Position numbers and translations under genes: made by a program. From Verrucomicrobiales bacterium (GTDB lineage Bacteria > Verrucomicrobiota > Verrucomicrobiia > Limisphaerales > J093), in the NCBI GenBank assembly GCA_024233215.1, contig JACKPW010000003.1, positions 248,001 to 312,000 of the forward strand: a stretch of 64,000 bases of DNA. Reading direction: 5' to 3'. The notes beneath the pieces were generated by a model. That model saw nothing but the letters and a program-made list of their open reading frames with translations. It was not told the DNA's origin and did not search any database. The stretch's first letter is position 1. Every line of letters begins with the position of its first letter. Below are positions 43,926 through 51,448 of this stretch, piece after piece.

Positions 43926-46208
43926 ATGATCTCACAGCCTCGCGTTTCCCGTCGCCGGTTCCTGCAAGGATCCCTGCTTGCCGGTGCGGGAATCTGCGGT
44001 CTGCCTCCGTGGGCGCGTGCCATTGAGGCGACCGATCTCCCGGCCGGCGGGGCGCCCCTGGCCCTGGGTACTCCGCACTTTGGCAGTCGCATGCAGGCCT
44101 TTGTCTGGCGCAACTGGTCCTTGGTGCCGCTCGACCGCATGGCTGCCACGGTGGGCGCCCCACCGGAAGCGCTGCGTGACCTGGGGGGAATGCTCGGCCT
44201 CGGCGATCCCCCCGTCATCGATCCGGAGATCCCGCGGCGCTCTTTCATCACGGTGATTCGCCGCAACTGGCACCTGCTTCCCTACGAGCAACTGCTTGCC
44301 CTGCTCGGTTGGTCGGCGGACCGGATGGCGTTCACGCTGCGCGAGGATGACTTCCTCTACATCAAGCTGGGGTCGCTCAAGCCGCGGTGCGAGCCGCTGC
44401 GTTGGACCCCGCCGACCGCCCGGGAGGAGGCCCGGGCCGCGGAGATAGCCCGGATCGTTCGAGAGGAGTTCGGAGCTGCGTCCCTGGGCGGCAACGATCC
44501 GCTGTTCTCCTTTGTGCGTCGCCTCAGCACGCCGCCGGCCGAGAGACTTTCGCCGGTCCGGTTCAAGGCACTGCAGGACGCCCCACCCCGCTACTGCTAT
44601 TCCTACTTCGCCCTTTACGGGGACGCCCTGCTGGACCCCGATCTGGATCCCTATCCCGACGGTTACCTGGCGCGCCTGGCAGCGGAGGGCGTCAATGGGG
44701 TCTGGCTGCAATGCCTCCTCGCCAACCTGTCACCGTTTCCCTGGGATGCCTCCGTCAGTGCCCGCTACGAGGAACGGCGAAAGGGGCTCCGCTCCTTGAT
44801 CGACCGCGCGGCCAGGCAGGGCGTGAAGCTCTATCTCTACCTCAACGAACCGCGTGCGCGGACGCTGGACTTCTTCACCTCGCGTCCCGAACTGAAGGGT
44901 GTCCGCGAGGGGGACCACGCCGCCCTCTGCACCTCCGCCCCCGAGGTCCGGCAGTATCTGCGGGACGCCATCGAATCGCTTTGCCGTGCGGTCCCCGGCA
45001 TCGGGGGATTCTTCACCATCTCAGCGTCCGAGAACCTCACCAATTGCTGGTCCCATCATCGCGGTCAGGACTGTCCACGCTGTCGCGAGCGGGGCCCGGC
45101 GAAAGTGATCACCGACCTGCACGGCGCACTGCAGGAAGGCATCCAGGCGGCCGGCGGCGGACCGCGTCTCACCGCCTGGGACTGGGGTTGGGCCGACGCC
45201 TGGAGCACGTCGGTGATCGAGGCCCTGCCCGACGGCGTTTCCCTCCAAAGCGTGAGCGAATGGGACGTCCCCATCGAGCGGGGGGGAATCGCTTCAAACG
45301 TGGGCGAGTATTCCCTCTCCGCGATCGGCCCGGGGCCCCGGGCGAAACGTCATTGGGCGGCCGCCCGCAAGCGCGGTCTGCCAATCCTCGCCAAGATCCA
45401 GGCAGGGAACACCTGGGAACTTGCCTCCGTGCCGTTCATTCCCGCCGTGGCCCAGGCCTGGCAGCACGGCCGGAATCTCCGCGCCGAGAAGGTCGACGGC
45501 CTCATGCTGGGATGGACGCTGGGGGGGCATCCTTCGCCAAACTTGGAGGCCGCCATCGCCGGGCTCGAGGGCGACGATCTGGAAACCGTCGCCCGACGCC
45601 GACACGGGGATGCACTGGCAGCCACCGTGGCGGCTGCCTGGCAGGGTTATGGTCGCGCGTTCCGCGAGTTCCCCTACCACGCCGGTTGTGTTTACAACGC
45701 CCCCTGGCAGATGGGGCCGGCAAATCCCCTCAGTGCAAGTCCCACCGGCTATGCCGGAACGATGGTCGGCCTGCCCTACGACGACCTCGATCGCTGGCGG
45801 GCGGTCTACCCGTGGGAGGTGTGGTGTGAGCAGCTCGAGAAGGTTGCGGAGGGGTTTCAGGCGACCACGGCCAGACTCCGCGCGGCCTTGGGAGACCGGG
45901 CGGTGTCCCGCGGGCTGCAGGACGAACTCCGGTTCGCTGAAGCCTGTGCGATTCACTGGCGGAGTGCGGCCACGCAGGCGCGTTGGGTCCAACTCCGCAA
46001 CCAACACCAGGCGGATTCCCCACGGGCCCGGGAGCTGCTGCGGTCCGAGATCGCCCACGCCCGGCGCCTGCACGCCCTGCAATCGGAGGACTGCCGCATC
46101 GGTTTCGAAGCCTCCAACCACTACTTCTATGTGCCACTCGATCTCGTCGAGAAAGTCATCAACTGCCGCTGGCTCCTGGACCCCATGAAAGCACGCCCCG
46201 CCCCGTAA
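43926..46208 (+). CDS. Tat-exported protein of unknown function, perhaps glycosidase-like
   Basis: This 760-residue protein begins with a twin-arginine signal, SRRRFLQGSLLAGAGICG. The next region (residues about 40-200) is a helical domain. A stretch resembling a TIM barrel follows, with GVNGVWLQCLLANLSPFPWD, LYLYLNEPRARTLDFF, IGGFFTISASENLTNCWSHH, RLTAWDWGWADAW and SLQSVSEWDVPIER. Such strands with Glu or Asp at their ends are typical of glycoside hydrolases, but no known family signature is clear. Four Cys residues occur in the NCWSHHRGQDCPRCRERG region and may bind a metal. The C-terminal 200 residues are mostly helical. No signal other than Tat is seen. The downstream neighbour is an iron transport operon, probably unrelated. 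Its function is not assigned. Confidence 0.6.
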   Translation: MISQPRVSRRRFLQGSLLAGAGICGLPPWARAIEATDLPAGGAPLALGTPHFGSRMQAFVWRNWSLVPLDRMAATVGAPPEALRDLGGMLGLGDPPVIDPEIPRRSFITVIRRNWHLLPYEQLLALLGWSADRMAFTLREDDFLYIKLGSLKPRCEPLRWTPPTAREEARAAEIARIVREEFGAASLGGNDPLFSFVRRLSTPPAERLSPVRFKALQDAPPRYCYSYFALYGDALLDPDLDPYPDGYLARLAAEGVNGVWLQCLLANLSPFPWDASVSARYEERRKGLRSLIDRAARQGVKLYLYLNEPRARTLDFFTSRPELKGVREGDHAALCTSAPEVRQYLRDAIESLCRAVPGIGGFFTISASENLTNCWSHHRGQDCPRCRERGPAKVITDLHGALQEGIQAAGGGPRLTAWDWGWADAWSTSVIEALPDGVSLQSVSEWDVPIERGGIASNVGEYSLSAIGPGPRAKRHWAAARKRGLPILAKIQAGNTWELASVPFIPAVAQAWQHGRNLRAEKVDGLMLGWTLGGHPSPNLEAAIAGLEGDDLETVARRRHGDALAATVAAAWQGYGRAFREFPYHAGCVYNAPWQMGPANPLSASPTGYAGTMVGLPYDDLDRWRAVYPWEVWCEQLEKVAEGFQATTARLRAALGDRAVSRGLQDELRFAEACAIHWRSAATQARWVQLRNQHQADSPRARELLRSEIAHARRLHALQSEDCRIGFEASNHYFYVPLDLVEKVINCRWLLDPMKARPAP

Positions 46209-46403
46209 GGCGGCGCTTCCTCACTTTCAACGGTGGAGCGCCGGTTTCCAGCCGGCCTTGGGGCCGCAACCGGGGGGGAACGTCTGGGCCGGCTTGCCGC
46301 AGACCCACCAATCCCGAAACGGCCTTCCGCCGGACCGGGCGCCGGGAATTGCCGATCCGAAAAGCCGCTTGCCTCGCCGGGGCTTTCCTGCGAGCGTGCA
46401 CAC
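46209..46403. other. Intergenic region with a palindrome-containing stretch
   Basis: In these 195 bases the stretch around 46228-46262 contains GCCGGTTTCCAGCCGGC, an imperfect palindrome. No promoter or gene could be identified. The iron-transport operon probably begins near its right end. Confidence 0.4.
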
Positions 46404-46697
46404 GTGCGGCGCCAGTGCCCCCAATGTGAATCCAGTTCCGATCCGCAGCCGGTCTGCGGCGCTTGTCCCCTCAGCCAGGTCAAGGCCGGCACCTCGGTGC
46501 GGATCAAGCAGTTGCTGGCGTCGCCGGACCTCTGTCAGCGCCTGCGCGAAATGGGCTTCTGCGAGGAGCGCAAGGTGCGCTTGCTCCTGCAGAACCGCAA
46601 TGTCGTCTGCCAGGTGTGCAACGTCCGGCTGGGCCTGAGCGGCCGGTTGGCGGACAGCATCTGGGTCGAACCGGTCACCTCCCAAAAAGCCGCCTGA
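46404..46697 (+). CDS. FeoA-domain protein with N-terminal Cys cluster
   Basis: This protein of about 97 residues has a short N-terminal segment QCPQCESSSDPQPVCGACP with two CxxC pairs, followed by a FeoA (SH3-like) domain of about 65 residues: AGTSVRIKQLL, LREMGFCEERKVRLLLQN and LSGRLADSIWVEPV. FeoA is a small cytoplasmic partner of the FeoB ferrous iron transporter. The paired CxxC motifs could bind Zn or an Fe-S cluster and might sense iron or redox state. The start is uncertain: a GTG at 46404 begins right before the cluster, but a longer start is possible. The TGA is followed after 3 bases by the second FeoA gene. Confidence 0.7.
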   Translation: MRRQCPQCESSSDPQPVCGACPLSQVKAGTSVRIKQLLASPDLCQRLREMGFCEERKVRLLLQNRNVVCQVCNVRLGLSGRLADSIWVEPVTSQKAA

Positions 46698-46700
46698 ACC

Positions 46701-46943
46701 ATGGCCGCGGCCGCCCAGTCGATCACCTGCCTGGCGCCGGGACAGGCCGCCGTTGTCAGCGAAGTGGAGGCCCCCGAGGACGTGCGCGTCCGGTTGCTTG
46801 AACTCGGCTTCGTCACCGGAACCCCCGTTGAGCTGGTGCGTTTCGCGCCCCTCGGGGACCCGGTCGAGATCCGCCTGCGCGGCTCGAACCTGACCCTGCG
46901 CCGCCACGAGGCGGAGTTTGTTCACGTCCGACCGCAGGCATGA
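46701..46943 (+). CDS. feoA: FeoA family protein
   Basis: This 80-residue FeoA-like protein has the usual pattern: ITCLAPGQAAVVSEVEAP, then VRVRLLELGFVTGTPVELV and DPVEIRLRGSNLTLRRHEAE. The domain is an SH3-like barrel that binds and controls FeoB. It is the second FeoA domain in the operon, lying 3 bases after the first and overlapping the FeoB start by 4 bases (ATGA). Having two separate FeoA genes before FeoB is a known arrangement in several phyla. The length is normal and no residues appear to be missing. Confidence 0.9.
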   Translation: MAAAAQSITCLAPGQAAVVSEVEAPEDVRVRLLELGFVTGTPVELVRFAPLGDPVEIRLRGSNLTLRRHEAEFVHVRPQA

Positions 46944-49275
46944 CGGCCAGCCGCCAGGAGCCTCCCACTCCAGCGCCCCGCCGCGACGCCCCGTTGCTGG
47001 TGGCCCTTACCGGCAATCCCAATTGCGGCAAAACCACGCTCTTCAACGCCCTCACCGGCCTGCGCGCCAAGGTGGGCAATTACTCCGGCGTCACCGTCGA
47101 ACGCAAGGAGGGCCGCCTGCGCGGCGGACCGCCCCACCAGCACGTCGTCGTCCTTGACCTCCCCGGCACCTACAGCCTCAGCCCACAGTCGCTGGATGAG
47201 CAGATCGCCCGTGACGCCCTCCTGACGCGCCTCCCCGAAGTCCCCGTGCCCGACGCGGTGGTGGTGGTGGTGGACGCCTCGAATCTCCAGCGCAATCTGT
47301 TCTACGCCACCCAGGTGATCGAACTGGGACATCCCACGATCATCGCGTTGAACATGGCCGATGTGGCCCGGGAAAATGGACTGGAGGTCAACGTCGAGCA
47401 GCTCAGCCGGGCCTTGGGTGTGCCGGTGCTTCCCATGGTGGCCAGCAAGGGCGAGGGCATCGCCGAATTGCGCGTCCTGCTCAACACCCTGCCCCACAGC
47501 CTCACCCAGCCTGCCAACCCGGCCGGCCTGGTCCGCGTGCGGCCGGAAATCGAGCGCGAGGCAGCCTCCCTGCGCGATCGCATCGCCGCGCTCGGACAAC
47601 GCCATGCCGCCACCGCCCGGGCCGAGGCGTTGCTGCTGCTCGGCGACGACAAGAATCTCGAGAACAATCTGCCCCGGGCCGGCGGCGAACTCCTCCAGCA
47701 GGTGCATGAGGCCCGGGCGCGGCTGGAGGCGGAGGGCATCGACTGGCGGACGGCGCTCATCGAGGCGCGTTACACGGCCGTCTCGGCGATCTTCGAGGAT
47801 TGCGTCCGGGAAACCGCGCCGGATCAGGAAACGCTCAGCGACCGTCTGGACCGCGTCCTCACCCACCGCGTCTGGGGCCTGGTGATCCTGGCGGCCGTGT
47901 TGACCCTGATGTTCCAGAGCATCTTCACCTTTGCCGAGCTGCCCATGACCCTGCTCGAAGGGGTGGTGGGCTGGGTGGGACGCGAGGTTGGCACATTGCT
48001 CCCACCCGGCGACCTCCGCAGCCTGATCGTTGACGGCGCCATTGCGGGGGTCGGGGCGGTGCTGGTGTTCCTGCCCCAAATCTGCCTGTTGTTCCTTTTC
48101 ATCGGCTTTCTCGAGGACACGGGTTACATGGCCCGGGCCGCCTTTCTCATGGACCGCCTGATGAGCAAGGTGGGCCTGCACGGCAAGAGCTTCATCCCGA
48201 TGCTCAGCTCCTTCGCCTGCGCGTGCCGGGCATCATGGCCACCCGCACCATCGAAAGCATGAAGGACCGGATCGTGACGATCCTGGTCGCACCGCTGATG
48301 AGTTGCTCGGCGCGGCTCCCGGTCTATACGCTGCTCATCGCCGCCTGCATCCCCGACCGGGAGGTCTTCGGCTTTCTGGGGTTGCAGGGCCTGACCATGT
48401 TCGCGATACGCGCTCGGCATCCTCCTCGCCATGGGGATGGCCTGGGTGTTCAAGAAGACCCTGCTCAGCGGGCACACCCGATGCTGATCCTGGAACTGCC
48501 ACCCTACAAACGGCCGTTGGTGCGGGTCGTCGCGCAGCACATGTGGGACCGTGCCGCTGTTCCTTCGTCGCGCCGGACCGTGATCCTCGGTATCAACATC
48601 CTGCTCTGGTTCCTCGCCACCTACCCCCGTTCCGCCGCCGTCGAGCAGGACTTCGTGCAACAGCGAGAGGCCGTCGCGACCGCTGCGGCCGCCGGCACCC
48701 TCACCGCTGCCGAACAGGAGGCCCAACTGCAGGCCCTCAACCAGGAACTGGACGGCGAGCGCCTGCGGAGCAGCTTCGCCGGGCGCGTGGGCAGGCTGAT
48801 CGAGCCGCTCATCCGGCCGCTCGGTTTCGACTGGAAGATCGGCATCGGACTGGTGAGCTCGTTCTGCTGCGCGGAGGTCTTCGTCAGCACGATGTCGGTG
48901 GTCTACAACGTCGGTGGGATGGAGGAATCCGACGAGGGCGAAGCCGGCCTGGCGCGCGTCCTCCAGGCCCAGACCCGCGACGATGGCACTCCGGTTTATA
49001 CGCCCGTCACCGGACTCACGCTGATGGTGTTTTACGTCATCGCCCTGCAGTGCATCAGCACGATTGCCGTGGTCCGACGCGAAACGAACTCCTGGCGCTG
49101 GGCCATCTTCCAATGGGCCTACATGGCCGTCCTGGCCTGGTTGCTGGCGTTCGCGACGACACGCGGGTTGGGGCTGCGCCGGCCGTGTGTGGCCTGTGGC
49201 TTCGTGGTGCGGGGTGCAAGCTGCGACTCGGGGAAACCGTTGAGCGCCAAGCAGTCGCGGGAAGCATTTGGATAG
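46940..49275 (+). pseudogene. feoB: FeoB ferrous iron transporter, interrupted by several apparent frameshifts
   Basis: The N-terminal G domain is intact, with GNPNCGKTTLFNAL, VGNYSGVTVERKEG, DLPGTYSLSP and NMADV. The membrane region follows until AFLMDRLMSKVGLHGKSFIP. Around 48221 the reading frame changes: SSFACA is followed in another frame by PGIMATRTIESMKDRIVTIL. Further shifts back and forth are needed near 48405, 48479, 48556, 48578, 48865 and 48875 to recover normal FeoB sequence such as LGILLAMGMAWVFKKTLL, LFLRRAG and SFAAREVFVSTM. The late part, VTGLTLMVFYVIALQCISTI, is normal, but the last 35 residues are not FeoB-like. Either the gene is decaying or this 650-base stretch carries several sequencing errors. 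Two FeoA genes precede it in one operon. Confidence 0.75.
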
Positions 49276-49311
49276 TCACCTGGCTGAGTGTAGGGACGGA
49301 GTTCGCGGGCG

Positions 49312-49349
49312 TCGTGGAATGCGGCGATCTCAATCGCCGCTTTCCACGA
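49312..49349. repeat. Palindromic repeat copy, GTGGAATGCGGCGAT type
   Basis: TCGTGGAATGCGGCGAT and its near mirror ATCGCCGCTTTCCACGA form a strong hairpin. It belongs to the same family as the units at 26482-26517 and 29091-29130. It lies in the 415-base gap between feoB and the MFS gene, which has no gene of its own. Confidence 0.65.
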
Positions 49350-49373
49350 ACCGTCAACCGCCAACGGAGGGCC

Positions 49374-49418
49374 GAGTTCCACGAGGCCCTGACTTGATTC
49401 CAGGGACTCGTGGAACTC
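49374..49418. repeat. Strong hairpin GAGTTCCACGAG / CTCGTGGAACTC
   Basis: The 12-base arms (49374-49385 and 49407-49418) are perfect complements, continued inward by CCCTG/CAGGG after one mismatch. The arm motif TTCCACGA is also present in the neighbouring repeat at 49312-49349, so this gap is a cluster of related palindromes. Confidence 0.7.
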
Positions 49419-49545
49419 GTCCCTCCGAGGAGTTCATGCTCCCATTGCATGCGCATCCGCGAAAGGGGGCTTTCCAGAAGGCCGGGACAGGCAGGAGCAG
49501 ACCGCCTTCCCCTGAATCGCCACGGCTCAGACACCCTCCCTGCTC

Positions 49546-49571
49546 GCGGACAAGGCGGTCCGCGCTCCCGG
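49546..49571. repeat. Palindromic unit GCGGAC / GTCCGC
   Basis: GCGGAC (49546-49551) pairs with GTCCGC (49558-49563) and is followed by GCTCCCGG. A similar unit is at 29061-29086. Together with the two preceding hairpins it makes up most of the gene-free stretch 49276-49690. Confidence 0.5.
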
Positions 49572-49690
49572 GGGGAAACCGAACCGAGCTGACCGTTGCC
49601 GAAACTGATGGCGCAATTCGCGGTTCGCGGCTATCTGTCTGGCGTTTGTCAGCCGACCCTGTTGCCCCAGATCGAACGAATGCACCGCCC

Positions 49691-51061
49691 ATGAGCCAAC
49701 CGCCCAAGCCGCGAGCCAGCCGCAAGGAAATCTTCGGCTGGGCGATGTTCGATTTCGCGAACTCCTCCTACACGACGGTGATCGTCACCGTGGTCTATTG
49801 CGTGACCTTCACCAAGCTGATCGTTGGGGCGGATGCCAACGGCGAATTCGGCCTGGGCAACCTGCTCTGGAGCCTGGCCATCGCGATCAGCTACGGGCTG
49901 GTCGTCTTCACCGCCCCGGTGCTGGGCGCCGTGATGGATTTTGCCGCCGCCAAGAAGAAGTTCCTGTTCGCCAGCTACCTCGTGACCGTCACTGGCACGA
50001 TGCTCCTCGGTTTCGCCAGTCCCGGACATTACGTCGTCGCGATGCTGCTGATCATCCTGTCGAACTTCGGCTTCGCCACCGGGGAATCGTTTGCCTCGAG
50101 CTTCCTGCCCGACCTGGGCCCGCGGAAGGACCTGGGCAAGATTTCCGGGTTTGCCTGGGGACTCGGCTACTTCGGCGGTCTGGCTTCGACCATGCTGGTG
50201 ATCAGCCTCGGAGCAGGCAGTGCCACCGAGTTCGCGAAGGCGCGTTGGGCCGGGCCGATCACCGGGGTGTTCTTTCTCGTCGCCGCCATCCCAACGTTTC
50301 TCTGGCTCAAGGAACGCGGCCATCCGCAGTCGCTGCCCCCCGGACGCGGTTACCTGTCGATTGGGTTCGGCCGGCTGGCGTCGACGTTTCGGGCCCTGGG
50401 GTCGTTCCGCGATCTGGCCGTGTTTCTCGGGTCGATGTTCTTTGCCATGGGCGGTCTGGCGATCATTGTCAGCTTCTCCTTCCTTTACGGCGACCAGGTG
50501 TTGAAGTGGTCGGACTCGACGCGGGTGCTGATGTTTGTGCTGACCCAGTTGACCGCCGCCGGCGGGGCGGTGTTGTTCGGTTTCATCCAGGATCGCATTG
50601 GGGCGAAGCGGACCTACCAGATCACCCTCTGGCTCTGGATCATCTGTGTCCTGGCGATCTGGCAGGTGGACCATATTGCCGCCGCGGTGAACGGTCTGCT
50701 GGGAACGCAATGGCAGACGGAGTACGTGTTTCTCGTGCTGGGCTGCGTGGCCGGGTTGGGGATCGGTTCCACGCAATCTGCGAGCCGCGGCATGGTGGGA
50801 ATCCTGGCGCCGGAATCGAAGGCCGGGGAGTTCTTTGGGTTCTGGGGGTTGTCCGGCAAGCTGGCCGCCATCTTCGGCCTGGCGGTGTTCGGCCTGCTGC
50901 AATACCGGATCGGACTGCGCTACGCGATCGTCCTTTGCGCCGTCCTTTTCTTTCTCGCCTGGCTGGGATCGTTGCCGGTCAACGAACACCGGGGACGGGA
51001 GGCGGCGGAGGGGGGGGCGGAGATGGGAGAGGGGGGATCGAAGATGGGGGATCGGAGATAG
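49691..51061 (+). CDS. MFS transporter, UMF1/Atg22-like permease
   Basis: This 456-residue inner-membrane protein has about 12 hydrophobic segments. It starts with EIFGWAMFDFANSSYTTVIV, the hallmark of the UMF1/Atg22-like MFS group (WxxYDxANSxY). Other family features are LGAVMDFAAAKKKFL after helix 2 or 3 and FGFIQDRIGAKRTYQ at the start of the second half. Substrates of bacterial members are unknown; yeast Atg22 exports amino acids from the vacuole. ATG 49691 follows a gap full of palindromes, so no clear promoter is visible. The last residues (REAAEGGAEMGEGGSKMGDRR) are encoded by a degenerate G/A-rich repeat, so the natural end may lie earlier. Confidence 0.85.
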   Translation: MSQPPKPRASRKEIFGWAMFDFANSSYTTVIVTVVYCVTFTKLIVGADANGEFGLGNLLWSLAIAISYGLVVFTAPVLGAVMDFAAAKKKFLFASYLVTVTGTMLLGFASPGHYVVAMLLIILSNFGFATGESFASSFLPDLGPRKDLGKISGFAWGLGYFGGLASTMLVISLGAGSATEFAKARWAGPITGVFFLVAAIPTFLWLKERGHPQSLPPGRGYLSIGFGRLASTFRALGSFRDLAVFLGSMFFAMGGLAIIVSFSFLYGDQVLKWSDSTRVLMFVLTQLTAAGGAVLFGFIQDRIGAKRTYQITLWLWIICVLAIWQVDHIAAAVNGLLGTQWQTEYVFLVLGCVAGLGIGSTQSASRGMVGILAPESKAGEFFGFWGLSGKLAAIFGLAVFGLLQYRIGLRYAIVLCAVLFFLAWLGSLPVNEHRGREAAEGGAEMGEGGSKMGDRR

Positions 51062-51080
51062 GGAATGGGAGATGGGGGAG
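51018..51080 (+). repeat. Degenerate GGAGATGGG minisatellite
   Basis: A G/A-rich tract repeats variants of GGAGATGGG, GATCGGAGAT and GGAATGGGAGAT. It covers the final codons of the MFS gene, its TAG stop and the start region of the following small gene. Confidence 0.6.
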
Positions 51081-51359
51081 GTTCAAGGGATCTTCGATTT
51101 TGAGGCGGGGAATCCTGACGGGTTCGCCAACTGGCGGCGCGAACAGGAGGCCTGGCGGGCGGCGGTGCGCGAGGAATGGAAGCTGCCCGTGGGCCGGCGC
51201 GTGCGCGTGCGGCTCGTCGGTATGGACCGGGAAATCGAGGGCGAACTGGTGCTGCGCACCCACCCGAGGGTCATCGATCACCGGCAGACGCTCGACCTCG
51301 GGATCGGCAACCACGCGTTCTCCAGTGAGGAGATCGAGAGCCTGACACGGCTGGATTGA
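51072..51359 (+). CDS. Small hypothetical protein
   Basis: This 95-residue protein is not recognised. It is charged and rich in Trp and Arg near the N-terminus (FANWRREQEAWRAAVREEW). A short beta-like segment RVRVRLVGMDREIEGELVLR and the stretch LDLGIGNHAFSSEEIESL follow. It has no signal peptide or membrane segment. The gene starts 11 bases after the MFS stop, within or just after a G/A-rich repeat, so the ATG is not certain. Such short basic-acidic proteins with a beta core may be small DNA- or protein-binding factors, but no function is assigned. Confidence 0.5.
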   Translation: MGEVQGIFDFEAGNPDGFANWRREQEAWRAAVREEWKLPVGRRVRVRLVGMDREIEGELVLRTHPRVIDHRQTLDLGIGNHAFSSEEIESLTRLD

Positions 51360-51380
51360 GGGCCCGGGGAGGGCCTTTGG

Positions 51381-51448
51381 CTGAGCCGTGTAGTCCGTGA
51401 AATCGGTGTCCTTCCCGGCTCCACTGGAACTGAATCGTCACGGCTCAG
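51381..51448. repeat. Hairpin repeat CTGAGCCGTG / CACGGCTCAG overlapping a stop codon
   Basis: The arms (51381-51390 and 51439-51448) are perfect complements. The right arm includes the TCA that is the stop codon of the minus-strand PQQ gene. A related motif, GAATCGCCACGGCTCAG, occurs near 49514-49530. The hairpin may end transcription from both sides. Confidence 0.65.

Noticed and set aside
48303..49397. Third frame open through the FeoB region
   Set aside because: Its translation lacks FeoB motifs apart from chance; the FeoB signal alternates between the other two frames.
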